Assembly: GCA_945921235.1 (NCBI GenBank)
Contig: CAMEKH010000003.1
Span: 1-51,625, forward strand
Direction of reading: 5' to 3'
Origin: an uncultured Prevotellaceae bacterium
GTDB taxonomy: Bacteria; Bacteroidota; Bacteroidia; Bacteroidales; Muribaculaceae
DNA length: 51,625 bases
Shown: positions 36,155 through 44,411 of the stretch, piece by piece
How positions within the stretch are numbered: position 1 is the first letter of the stretch
Layout of the letters: each line of letters opens with the position of its first letter
The notes under the pieces: model-generated
The model's database searches: none
What the model was told of the DNA's origin: nothing
What the model saw: only the letters and a program-made list of their open reading frames with translations
Made by a program: the position numbers and the translations under genes

Positions 36155-36173
36155 ACAAGGCAAACAAACGAGG

Positions 36174-36218
36174 AGCCATTTGTCTTTTAATTAAGATAAA
36201 TGGCTTCTTTCGATTTTT
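36174..36218 (+). terminator. Intrinsic terminator after yajC
   Basis: Thirteen-bp arms (36174-36186 and 36193-36205, one G-U pair) enclose a six-base loop TTAATT. A T-rich stretch (TCTTTCGATTTTT) follows. It separates yajC from the YbbR-domain gene. Confidence 0.78.
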
Positions 36219-36234
36219 AATATAAGGGTACGGT

Positions 36235-37212
36235 ATGGATAGGTTGCAAATAAAGAAAATAAGAAATGCTTGCAAGCAATGGATTGATGCGAAAAGCACA
36301 AGAACGGTGCTGCTTTATCTGTTTTTCCTATTTATCTCATTCGTATTTTGGTTTGTACTAACGTTGAATAATTCGTTTCAGCACGAATATTCAATACCAT
36401 TGCATATAAAATCTATTCCCGATAGTGCAACGATGATTTCAGAAATTCCCCATTCCATAAAAGTGACGGTAAAGGATAAGGGACTATCGATGCTGAAGTA
36501 TGAAATAGGGAATTTGCCTACGTTGACACTTGATTTCAAGGAATATTCTAATGGGAGTGGATTATTCAGAGTGAGTGTAGCCGATTTGCGAAGCGATGTA
36601 AGAGATATTTTCGGTGCGAGTGCAATAATATCGTCGGTTAATCCGGATTCTCTGCGATTTATATATACTAATATTCCCGGCAAGAAAGTACCGATAAATT
36701 TTGATATTGATGTTCAAGCAAATCTTCAATATGTGATAAACGGAGCTGTGAAGAGCAGTGTGGATTCGGTAATTGTATATTCCGATAGTCATACTCTTGC
36801 TGAACTTAATGAAGTGTACACATATCATGTTGAGGAGCATGAGCTTACTGATACTTTAATAAGGGAAGTTGCTATTGCTCCTGTGCGAAATGCTCGCATT
36901 GTTCCTAAGAGCATTATACTCACCATTCCGGTTGAACAGTTGATATATAGAAAGCAGAAAGTTCCTGTAAACGTACTTGGTCAGCCTTCTAATATCAATG
37001 TGTTGACTTTTCCATCGGTGGTAGACGTTTCGTTTCTTGTGCCTCAAAGCATGTATCGCAAGGCAATAACGATAAAGGCGGCAGTAAACTATGATGATGT
37101 GATTGCAACAAAATCCAATCATGTGGCAGTGAAAGTGGTGGAAATCCCGGCTGTGTGTCAGAATGCAGTATTGTCGGTAGATAGTGTGGAATATATCATT
37201 GAAAAATATTAG
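36235..37212 (+). CDS. YbbR/CdaR-like domain protein
   Basis: This 325-residue protein has one N-terminal membrane helix (about 22-43, VLLYLFFLFISFVFWFVLTL) and an extracytoplasmic part made of YbbR-type beta repeats (about 50-320). The segments IPLHIKSIPDSATM, VTVKDKGLSM and VPVNVLGQP mark the repeats. In Firmicutes such proteins regulate a diadenylate cyclase, but no cyclase gene is seen here. It stands 6 bp before coaE, an order seen in Bacteroidetes. The exact role is unknown. Confidence 0.82.
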   Translation: MDRLQIKKIRNACKQWIDAKSTRTVLLYLFFLFISFVFWFVLTLNNSFQHEYSIPLHIKSIPDSATMISEIPHSIKVTVKDKGLSMLKYEIGNLPTLTLDFKEYSNGSGLFRVSVADLRSDVRDIFGASAIISSVNPDSLRFIYTNIPGKKVPINFDIDVQANLQYVINGAVKSSVDSVIVYSDSHTLAELNEVYTYHVEEHELTDTLIREVAIAPVRNARIVPKSIILTIPVEQLIYRKQKVPVNVLGQPSNINVLTFPSVVDVSFLVPQSMYRKAITIKAAVNYDDVIATKSNHVAVKVVEIPAVCQNAVLSVDSVEYIIEKY

Positions 37213-37218
37213 GAATTG

Positions 37219-37791
37219 ATGAATATAATAGCAATTACCGGAGGTATAGGCAGTGGGAAGAGCATTGTGTCGAGAATTCTTTCGGCAATGAATTATGAAG
37301 TATATGATTGCGACAGCAATGCTAAGCGAATTATGGCAACTTCCTGTGAAATAAAGCGAGAATTGGTAGAAGCATTCGGTAATGATGTTATAACTTCAGC
37401 CGGAGAAATAGCGTCGAAAACATTATCGGGAATTGTGTTCGGTGATGAAATAGCGTTAAAACGCTTGAATTCTATAGTGCATCCAAAAGTGAAAGCAGAT
37501 ATTCTTGAATGGGCGCAAATGTGCACAAGGAAATTGGTATTTATAGAAACAGCAATATTGCGAGAAAGTAATCTCACTGATATAATTTCCAAGGAGTGGA
37601 ATGTCTATGCACCGGTTGATGAACGAATTAAGCGAGTAATGCGGCGCAGTAATCTTACAGAGGAGGAGGTGCGCAGGCGAATTACAATGCAAGAAATTTG
37701 TGAATTTGGTATTGAGAATCAAATAATCAACGATGGAAATACTCCGGTTTTGCCTCAAATTATTGAAAAATTACACTTTGAAGAAGATTAG
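37219..37791 (+). CDS. coaE: Dephospho-CoA kinase
   Basis: This 190-residue kinase makes coenzyme A from dephospho-CoA. It has the P-loop GGIGSGKS at residues 8-15, the YDCDSNAKRIM motif with its catalytic Asp, and RMxRSNLTEEEVRRRI near the C-terminus. The ATG at 37219 is preferred to the TTG one codon earlier. It lies 6 bp after the YbbR-domain gene and completes the CoA pathway with coaBC at 30181. Confidence 0.93.
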   Translation: MNIIAITGGIGSGKSIVSRILSAMNYEVYDCDSNAKRIMATSCEIKRELVEAFGNDVITSAGEIASKTLSGIVFGDEIALKRLNSIVHPKVKADILEWAQMCTRKLVFIETAILRESNLTDIISKEWNVYAPVDERIKRVMRRSNLTEEEVRRRITMQEICEFGIENQIINDGNTPVLPQIIEKLHFEED

Positions 37792-37817
37792 CGATAATGT
37801 GAAAGAGTGTAAACTTC

Positions 37818-37848
37818 TTGGTACATACGAAATAAGTTTCTATTTTTG
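37818..37848 (+). promoter_or_regulatory. Predicted promoter of the DUF5606 gene
   Basis: TTG (37818-37820) is followed after 20 bp by TATTTTTG (37841-37848). The start codon follows 56 bp later. Confidence 0.65.
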
Positions 37849-37904
37849 CACATCGAATACAAATTAAATTTATTATAATAACAAGAGATAATTGAATAAA
37901 TACT

Positions 37905-38339
37905 ATGTTGAAGAAAATTTTATCGATTTCAGGAAAACCGGGTCTATATAGGTTGATATCTTATGGTAAGAATATGATTATTGTAGAGAGCTTAGTGGAC
38001 AAAAAGCGTTTCCCTGCGTATTCCAACAATAAGATAATTTCCTTGGGAGATATAGCAATATATACATCGGGAGAAGAAGTTCCCCTTGCTAATGTACTTG
38101 ATAGTATAAGTAAAAAATATGATGGCAAGGCCCTTGTGGCAGCTGATTATAAAACAAATGATGCATTGCAAGGTTTTTTCAGTGAGATATTGCCCGATTA
38201 TGATAGGGAACGAGTATATAATACGGATATAAAGAAAGTTATCTCGTGGTATAATGTACTTGTTGGTGCAGGAATAACAGATTTCATCGATAAATCGGAA
38301 GATACTGAAAAATCTGAGGCTGAAACTGCTGAAAAGTAA
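37905..38339 (+). CDS. DUF5606 domain protein
   Basis: This 144-residue soluble protein starts with LKKILSISGKPGLYRLISYGKN, followed by ESLVDKKRFPAYSN, which I recognise as the Bacteroidetes-conserved DUF5606 family. The first 60 residues form the small family beta-barrel-like region. The C-terminal 20 residues are acidic and probably disordered. No function is established to my knowledge. It has its own promoter and terminator, so it is transcribed alone. Confidence 0.8.
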   Translation: MLKKILSISGKPGLYRLISYGKNMIIVESLVDKKRFPAYSNNKIISLGDIAIYTSGEEVPLANVLDSISKKYDGKALVAADYKTNDALQGFFSEILPDYDRERVYNTDIKKVISWYNVLVGAGITDFIDKSEDTEKSEAETAEK

Positions 38340-38360
38340 GAAAAATTGGTACATAATTAC

Positions 38361-38400
38361 GCAAGGAGTGGAGATGTTTCTTTACTTCTTGCTTTTTTTA
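38361..38400 (+). terminator. Intrinsic terminator after the DUF5606 gene
   Basis: Eight-bp arms GCAAGGAG (38361-38368) and CTTCTTGC (38385-38392, one G-U pair) are followed by seven T residues. Confidence 0.75.
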
Positions 38401-38448
38401 TAATTTTGTGTGGAATTAACAAGCGTAAGGAATTTATATTGAAATGTC

Positions 38449-39009
38449 ATGATGAAAAGAATGTCATTAAATATAACAATGAAACTGACTGCGACCATTA
38501 TGATTGCAGCGGCTATCCTTATGCTTAGTTCGTGCCATTCGCATAAAGACAAAGATAAGAGCAACAAGGATAAATATAGGAATGAATATTCCGATGATAT
38601 ATATCGTAGAGGTTCTTATAATAATAGTGGCGACAGAAAAGAGTCAGCACTCTATCGTGAGGCAATGTCATGGCTCGGAGTACCCTATAAATATGGTGGT
38701 CATTCACGTCGAGGCACAGATTGTTCGGGGCTTGTAATGGAGGTATATAAAACAGTATATAATAAGGCGATAATTCATCACTCGGCTGATATCTACAACA
38801 AGCAATGCAGGCGAATAAAAGAATCGGAGCTTAGAGAGGGCGATTTAGTGTTTTTTACATTTGTGAAATCGGGGAAAATAAGTCATGTGGGGATATATTT
38901 GCGAAAAAGGCAATTTATTCATGCATCGTCATCGCGAGGAGTTATAATAAATAGTCTTGATGAGCCATATTATGCAAAGGGGTTTGTGGCTGCCGGCAGA
39001 TTAAAGTGA
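38449..39009 (+). CDS. NlpC/P60 (C40) family lipoprotein peptidase
   Basis: This 186-residue predicted lipoprotein cleaves peptidoglycan stem peptides. The signal ends in a lipobox (LMLSSC) followed by a very charged His-Lys-Asp linker. The C40 domain (about 65-186) has WLGVPYKYGG, the nucleophile Cys in GTDCSGLV, the first His in ISHVGIYL and the third catalytic position in FIHASS. Starts at 38449 and 38452 differ by one codon. It faces the comEC gene, whose stop lies 20 bp beyond. Confidence 0.9.
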   Translation: MMKRMSLNITMKLTATIMIAAAILMLSSCHSHKDKDKSNKDKYRNEYSDDIYRRGSYNNSGDRKESALYREAMSWLGVPYKYGGHSRRGTDCSGLVMEVYKTVYNKAIIHHSADIYNKQCRRIKESELREGDLVFFTFVKSGKISHVGIYLRKRQFIHASSSRGVIINSLDEPYYAKGFVAAGRLK

Positions 39010-39028
39010 GTGTAGATATACTTGTTAA

Positions 39029-41095
39029 TTATCGAGTAATAACAAGTGCACCATCGGTAGATAAATTATGGATAGATATATTATTCTTGTCGATTGCAGA
39101 ACATTCATCTATAAATTCACTTAAAGTATTGTCATAGATAGCACCTGAAAGGATTATATTGTGAGGGGAGAATAAGTTAAGTAGCTCCGATAATTTTCCA
39201 TAGTATCTTTTGGTAATTATCAAATAATCGATATCAATAGTGTGAGCAGATGTGAGATGTCGGAACCATGTGGAAGAAATTATTGCTATACGCTTGCCTA
39301 AGATTAGTTTAAAAGTATTCTTCATATTATCACAAGAGCTATTGTTGTCGGCAACTATATAAAGGCTATTGATAGCATATTTTGCCAATAGACTTTTATG
39401 CCGTTGAGTGAAGACTTTGGCATAATCAGGAGAATCGGTGCACCATAAATACCCTTCGCCATTTTTAAAGTATAGGCATGGTGTGCAACTATGTTCATTC
39501 AGAATCATAAATCCCTCTTTTGGCGTGCTGATTCTATTGAATGTTGATGCTGATACTACGGCGATTAAAGAGATGAGAGATAATGCCAAGAAGTGAAATT
39601 TATGCTTATAGATGAATGTAATAATAAAGGATAGAGTGGCATAGTAGAAAATCAACATTGGAAGAGTGACATACATATTGTCGATATATGCGCCGGGAAT
39701 ATTTGTGGCAAATTGAGCGGAATTGTTGAATAACGAAGTGAACGAATCGAGAATGAATTTAATTTCAGGTAAATCCATTCCAATCGATAGCGCTAAAATA
39801 TAGAGCAATGAGATGGAAATGAAAAGTGGCAGAATGGGAATAATTATTAGATTGGAAAGTGATGCGATAAGGGGTAATGTGTGAAAATAATATGCCGATA
39901 GCAATGCGCACCCTAAATTAGCTGCGACAGTGGCGATGACATAAGATGTGATTTTGAACATAATTTTGCGTCGAGGCGAAATCGGATTAATGCGTGATGC
40001 AAGCAGAATAATTGTGGTTACGGCGGTGAAGCTCAATTGAAAACCTACATTATAGACTGCATAGGGCGAAATTGAAAGAATGATTATTGCTGCTAAGCAG
40101 ATGGAATTAATTGAAACGCTCTTCCTATGTGTGAGAATTGCTACCATAATGCAGCACGACATAATAGTGGCTCTGATAGCCGAGATTGACATTCCTGTTA
40201 TGAAAAGGAAAAATAAAACGGCAATGGCTGAGATGCAAATTCTCAGAAAACGAATTCCCAGAAAGTCGATAGGTCGTAGTATTAATGATAAGATAGCAAG
40301 AATTATGCCTATATGCAGGCCGCTAATGGCAAGAATGTGGGCAATACCGGCTTTGGAGAATATTTGCCGAGTATCATCGTCAATAAAATTTGCATCGCCA
40401 ATTACCGCCGTGCAAATAAGTTGCTTGGTGTTAGGTTGCAATGAAGAATTCAAGATTAGGTTTATTACTTTGCGTTGCAGGCATCGTGATGTAATGAAAA
40501 TATCCTCGCTGTGGCCTATTACCTTGTAAGCATTCTCTTTGATTGTCTGCGTGTAAAGAATTCCGTTATGCGACATGTAGCTGCTGTAATCGAATTCTTC
40601 GGGATTGCCGAGGTTCTTGATTCTCGCCAAATGCGATTTGAATATTATTATGTCACCCTCTTTGAGCATAAAATTCTTATGGTCGAGATAAATGAGGGCA
40701 TTAATGCTTCTTGTGATATTCAATGAATCAATGTTGCTCCCGCAAAGTTTAACTATAAGTCGGGTCGACAGGTCTTTATCGGTGATTTCTCTGATTTCAC
40801 CTGAAATTATCTTATTTTCAATAACAGAAGTGTCTATTTCAGGAGGGCGGTTTATGGTAGCAGTAGTGATTCCTGTGAAGAAACAAACAAGATAAAGAAA
40901 TAATGTGGGAATATATGCAAATTTTATGGAGAATGATGGTGAGGCTAATATCGTTTTGTGGGCAATAAAAAATAACGCCATAGACGCAAGAGCCATGATT
41001 ACACTGCAGGCAACAGGTATCGTAATTAACGATGTGAAAAAGATACCTGCAACGAGAGGGACTAAAATGTGTAATAAAGGAGTCTTGCTTATCAC
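39029..41095 (-). CDS. comEC: ComEC/Rec2 family DNA-uptake channel protein
   Basis: This 688-residue polytopic membrane protein resembles ComEC, the channel that passes single-stranded DNA into the cytoplasm in natural transformation. A soluble OB-like domain (DUF4131, about 25-200) follows the first membrane helices. The competence core has HILAISGLHIGIIL with the family HLLAISGLH-type motif, then many helices to about residue 520. The C-terminal part is a degraded beta-lactamase-like region without a clear HxHxDH motif. The start is a GTG at 41095. It lies 17 bp after aroE. Presence alone does not prove competence. Confidence 0.88.
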   Translation of the reverse strand: MISKTPLLHILVPLVAGIFFTSLITIPVACSVIMALASMALFFIAHKTILASPSFSIKFAYIPTLFLYLVCFFTGITTATINRPPEIDTSVIENKIISGEIREITDKDLSTRLIVKLCGSNIDSLNITRSINALIYLDHKNFMLKEGDIIIFKSHLARIKNLGNPEEFDYSSYMSHNGILYTQTIKENAYKVIGHSEDIFITSRCLQRKVINLILNSSLQPNTKQLICTAVIGDANFIDDDTRQIFSKAGIAHILAISGLHIGIILAILSLILRPIDFLGIRFLRICISAIAVLFFLFITGMSISAIRATIMSCCIMVAILTHRKSVSINSICLAAIIILSISPYAVYNVGFQLSFTAVTTIILLASRINPISPRRKIMFKITSYVIATVAANLGCALLSAYYFHTLPLIASLSNLIIIPILPLFISISLLYILALSIGMDLPEIKFILDSFTSLFNNSAQFATNIPGAYIDNMYVTLPMLIFYYATLSFIITFIYKHKFHFLALSLISLIAVVSASTFNRISTPKEGFMILNEHSCTPCLYFKNGEGYLWCTDSPDYAKVFTQRHKSLLAKYAINSLYIVADNNSSCDNMKNTFKLILGKRIAIISSTWFRHLTSAHTIDIDYLIITKRYYGKLSELLNLFSPHNIILSGAIYDNTLSEFIDECSAIDKNNISIHNLSTDGALVITR

Positions 41096-41112
41096 TTCAT
41101 GCTAGTGCAAAA

Positions 41113-41865
41113 TCAACTATTCCATATTTCATAGGACTTAAATGCTTGTAAAAGGAGCATTTCAAGACCGTTTTTTGTGGTAGCTCCTTGTCGGAGAGCA
41201 TTTTTCAAAAATAATGTTTCATCGGGATTGTAAATCAAGTCGTAGCAAATATGCTTATCGGTTAAGAAACGATAGGGGATATCAGGACATTCATTGACAT
41301 TGGGATACATACCGAGAGGAGTAGTGTTTACAATAATCTTATGTTCCTGAATTATGGATTTTGTGAGTTCCTCGTAGGTGAAAGTGCTTGAAGATTTACG
41401 CCGTGAAACATATTGCGGTTCTATTCCAAGTTTCATAAGTCCGTGAGTAATGGCTTTGGCTGCACCTCCGGTTCCAAGAACAAGAGCCTTAGAGTGTAAT
41501 TCCGGGTTAATCATACCTATAATAGAATCGCAGAATCCTATTACATCGGAGTTATATCCTTTCAGTTTAATATCATTTCCGGTCTTTAATATTTTTATTA
41601 CATTTACTGCCCCTATTTTAGCCGCATCATCGTCGATTTCATCAAGATACTGCATAACTTGTTCTTTGTAAGGAATCGTAACGTTCAATCCGCTGATTTC
41701 CGGAAATTCGCTTAGCACTTCCATAATTTTGTTGATATCGTCGATTTCAAAGTTGATGTACTCGGCATCGATTCCTTCGGATTTAAACTTTTGATTAAAA
41801 TAGTTTTTAGAGAAAGAATGCGTCAATGGGAACCCCAAAAGCCCATAAATTTTATGATTATTCAT
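41113..41865 (-). CDS. aroE: Shikimate dehydrogenase
   Basis: This 250-residue enzyme reduces 3-dehydroshikimate with NADPH in aromatic amino acid synthesis. It has the shikimate-binding GFPLTHSFSK, the NVTIPYKE motif with its catalytic Lys, the dinucleotide-binding GTGGAAKAI and the family NTTPLGMYP, then YDLIYNP. The ATG at 41865 is preferred over the upstream TTG at 41889. It is followed by comEC in the same direction. Confidence 0.94.
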   Translation of the reverse strand: MNNHKIYGLLGFPLTHSFSKNYFNQKFKSEGIDAEYINFEIDDINKIMEVLSEFPEISGLNVTIPYKEQVMQYLDEIDDDAAKIGAVNVIKILKTGNDIKLKGYNSDVIGFCDSIIGMINPELHSKALVLGTGGAAKAITHGLMKLGIEPQYVSRRKSSSTFTYEELTKSIIQEHKIIVNTTPLGMYPNVNECPDIPYRFLTDKHICYDLIYNPDETLFLKNALRQGATTKNGLEMLLLQAFKSYEIWNS

Positions 41866-41886
41866 AATTGATACCAATTGTTTCTG

Positions 41887-41915
41887 CAAAAATAGTAATT
41901 TGTAGGAGAAAACAA
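41887..41915 (-). promoter_or_regulatory. Predicted promoter of aroE
   Basis: On the minus strand, TTG (41915-41913) is followed after 18 bp by TATTTTTG (41894-41887), 21 bp before the ATG at 41865. This supports the ATG start, because the TTG start at 41889 would lie inside the -7 box. Confidence 0.68.
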
Positions 41916-41998
41916 TTCATTTGGTATATTTATTTGTAAAAAAAATACCAATACAGTTAAAAAAGAGGAATCTATAATTAATATTAATGTTTAATTGT

Positions 41999-42006
41999 TA
42001 ACTTTG
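41999..42006 (+). promoter_or_regulatory. -7 box upstream of the amidase gene
   Basis: TAACTTTG matches TAnnTTTG and lies 29 bp before the start codon. It is divergent from the aroE promoter. Confidence 0.55.
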
Positions 42007-42035
42007 TAAGTTAAATAAAGAAGTATATTCCGCAG

Positions 42036-43139
42036 ATGACCATTAATAAACGAAAAATAGCACTATTGATAGTATTGATGCTTCTACCCGGTGTGATATT
42101 GGCGAAGCATTTCACGCTTGTCGTTGATGCAGGTCATGGCGGAAGGGATAAGGGGGCGTTGGGACGTCATTCCTATGAGAAAGATATCAACCTTGCCGTT
42201 GCGCTTGAGTTTGGCAAGATGGTAGAGCGTGGATTTGATGATGTGGAAGTGGTGTATACACGCGATAAAGATGTATATCTCACCTTGCAAGAGCGCGTGA
42301 ATGTGGCAAATTCTAAAAATGGGAATCTATTTGTGTCGATTCACACAAATTCGCTTCCGCTAAATGCAAAGAATCGAACACAGATAAAAGGAAGTGCTAC
42401 CTACACGCTCGGTCTGCACAAGACTGAGGAGAATCTTGAAGTTGCAAAGCGAGAAAACTCGGTAATTTCGTTGGAAAAGGATTACACTACCACATATCAG
42501 GGGTTTAATCCTAATTCTACTGAATCCTACATTATGTTTGAGCTTTGCCAGAATATGCATGTGGAGCAGAGCGTAGATTTTGCATCATTAGTGCAGAAAG
42601 AGTTTGTGCGTACGGCACAACGTACTGACAAAGGAGTGCGACAAGCAGGTTTTTTGGTCCTGGCCCGCACAAGTATGCCATCAGTGCTTGTGGAACTTGA
42701 TTTTATATGTAATCCTGAGGAGGAGAATTTTCTTGCGTCGAAAAGTGGCTGCAAGAAAATGGCGAAGTCGCTATATAACGCATTTGAGGTATATCTTGGG
42801 GCTAATGATGCAAAATATAGTGGAAATAGTGACAAAGAGCCTCCCTTGAAGTCTGCTGAAGAAAAAGTAATTGAAGAGAACAAGGAGAAAGGAATGCTTG
42901 CCGATGGCGAAATAATATATAAAATACAGTTTCTCACGAGTAAGAAATTGCTTGTGGCGGGTTCTGCCGAATTTATGGGACTTGAAAATGTGAGTTGTTA
43001 TAAAGATAAAGGACTGTATAAGTACACTTATGGAGAGGCAAAAAGTGAAAAAGAAGCATTGAAGATTCTGCAATCAATTCGCAAAAAGTTTAAGCAGGCT
43101 TTCATTGTTTCTTTTAAGAACGGAAAAAGGATAAAATAA
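42036..43139 (+). CDS. N-acetylmuramoyl-L-alanine amidase (Amidase_3)
   Basis: This 367-residue exported zinc amidase cuts the bond between muramic acid and the stem peptide. The signal sequence (KIALLIVLMLLPGVILA) is followed by VVDAGHGGRDKGALG (first His ligand), YEKDINLAVAL with its Glu, SIHTNSLP (second His) and VLVELDFICNPEEE with the catalytic Glu. The C-terminal 100 residues form a separate domain that may be SPOR-like (IIYKIQFLTSKK ... EALKILQSIRKKFKQAFIV), which would guide the enzyme to division-site peptidoglycan. It precedes an MCE gene by 24 bp. Confidence 0.92.
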   Translation: MTINKRKIALLIVLMLLPGVILAKHFTLVVDAGHGGRDKGALGRHSYEKDINLAVALEFGKMVERGFDDVEVVYTRDKDVYLTLQERVNVANSKNGNLFVSIHTNSLPLNAKNRTQIKGSATYTLGLHKTEENLEVAKRENSVISLEKDYTTTYQGFNPNSTESYIMFELCQNMHVEQSVDFASLVQKEFVRTAQRTDKGVRQAGFLVLARTSMPSVLVELDFICNPEEENFLASKSGCKKMAKSLYNAFEVYLGANDAKYSGNSDKEPPLKSAEEKVIEENKEKGMLADGEIIYKIQFLTSKKLLVAGSAEFMGLENVSCYKDKGLYKYTYGEAKSEKEALKILQSIRKKFKQAFIVSFKNGKRIK

Positions 43140-43163
43140 CGATAATAAAAATTAAATTTATAT

Positions 43164-44063
43164 ATGAAGAAATTTTTTAGAAAAGAAGTTAAGATTGCTA
43201 TTGCTGTAATAATAAGTTTGGCATTCTTATTTTGGGGTATTGAATACTTAAAAGGTATAAATTTGTTTAAGCCGGTCAATTTCTATTATGTACATTTCAA
43301 AAATGTAGACGGGTTGACCGATTCGGCACCTGTAACAGTCAATGGTTATCAAGTAGGACAAGTGCGAGAGATTATATATGATTATGATACCGGTAATCTG
43401 CGAGTGCTGTTGAGCATGGATAAGTCCTTGCGAATACCTCTGAAAAGCGAGGCTGTGATTACAAGTGATGTGTTGGGAACGGCACAAATAGAGCTGAATT
43501 TATCAAATAATAAAGAATATTATAAAGTAGGTGATGAACTTGTAGGAACGAGTGAGGCAGGCTTGATGGACAACGTAAGTAATGAATTGCTTCCGAGTGT
43601 TGCTGCGATTATGCCTAAGATTGACAGCTTGCTGACAAATCTTAACAAGGTCGTATCAAACCCTGCGCTTAATAAATCGCTTAACCGCCTTGATAACATT
43701 ACTGCAAATCTTGAGAAAAGTTCGCGTCAACTTTCAGTGGTGATGGGTCACTCGGTTCCCGGTATTTTAGATAATGTAGGTGGAATTACCAAGAATATTG
43801 ATGCAATGACAGATGACTTGAAAGATGTTGCGGCTTCATTGAAGACGTTGCCGCTTGATTCTACAATGAACTATGTGAATAGCACTGCAAGCAATTTGAA
43901 GCAAATCACAGATAAAGTTAATGGCACGGATTCAAGCATCGGGTTGCTTTTGAACGACAAGGGACTATATAATCACATTGACCACACGGTGTTGAGTCTT
44001 GATTCTTTGTTTATGGATTTGAAGAAAAATCCTAAACGCTATGTGACTTTCAAGATTTTCTAA
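43164..44063 (+). CDS. MCE/MlaD family lipid-transport protein
   Basis: This 299-residue protein has one N-terminal helix (about 9-27, VKIAIAVIISLAFLFWGIEYL) and an MCE domain (about 40-120: NVDGLTDSAPVTVNGYQVGQV, ITSDVLGTAQIEL). The C-terminal half is a long amphipathic coiled coil. The family forms hexamers in the periplasm that carry phospholipids between membranes, together with an MlaE permease and MlaF ATPase that are not seen in this window. In Bacteroidetes the partner genes may lie elsewhere. It is followed by a terminator. Confidence 0.88.
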   Translation: MKKFFRKEVKIAIAVIISLAFLFWGIEYLKGINLFKPVNFYYVHFKNVDGLTDSAPVTVNGYQVGQVREIIYDYDTGNLRVLLSMDKSLRIPLKSEAVITSDVLGTAQIELNLSNNKEYYKVGDELVGTSEAGLMDNVSNELLPSVAAIMPKIDSLLTNLNKVVSNPALNKSLNRLDNITANLEKSSRQLSVVMGHSVPGILDNVGGITKNIDAMTDDLKDVAASLKTLPLDSTMNYVNSTASNLKQITDKVNGTDSSIGLLLNDKGLYNHIDHTVLSLDSLFMDLKKNPKRYVTFKIF

Positions 44064-44079
44064 TAAAGAAATAGAGTGG

Positions 44080-44122
44080 TTTTGGCTTATTTGGATTTTG
44101 TCTAAATAAGCCAAAATCTTTC
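44080..44122 (+). terminator. Intrinsic terminator after the MCE gene
   Basis: Perfect 13-bp arms (44080-44092 TTTTGGCTTATTT and 44104-44116) enclose an 11-base loop and are followed by TCTTTCT. Confidence 0.8.
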
Positions 44123-44150
44123 TAAAAACGTAAATCCTTAAAAAACATAG

Positions 44151-44248
44151 GCTATAAAATAGGATATGACAAGTAAGCATTATTAAGGTGCTATGTGAAA
44201 TTGCTATAAATGTATAACATAATTAGCTATAAAACAGTCTGCTATAAG
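44151..44248 (+). repeat. Cluster of GCTATAA direct repeats upstream of dnaA
   Basis: GCTATAAA occurs at 44151-44158, 44203-44210 and 44226-44233, and GCTATAAG at 44241-44248. A weaker GCTATGTG lies at 44190-44197. They sit 164 to 261 bp before dnaA in an AT-rich 348-bp gap. They could be binding sites for a regulator of dnaA. No DnaA box (TTATCCACA) occurs in the gap. Beyond these repeats and the terminator at 44080 I recognise nothing. Confidence 0.5.
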
Positions 44249-44411
44249 CACAAGTTTAAAGTTTATATTTAATAAAATGTTTTGTTCGTGTGCAAATGGC
44301 TGAATTACAGATACTTTAAAGTTCGTTTAGAAAAGCAAATAATTAATGGCTTTTTTATTTGAAAAATTTTCGCAAATTTTGTAATGCGAAAAGAACGCAA
44401 TAACAGACATA

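Noticed and set aside
39020-39047. Bidirectional terminator between the NlpC/P60 and comEC genes
   Set aside because: An 8-bp inverted repeat (ACTTGTTA/TAACAAGT) is present but no T run follows on either strand.
44064-44411. Replication origin next to dnaA
   Set aside because: The gap is AT-rich but holds no TTATCCACA boxes, and the dnaN gene is 15 kb away. There is no support for an origin here beyond the presence of dnaA.
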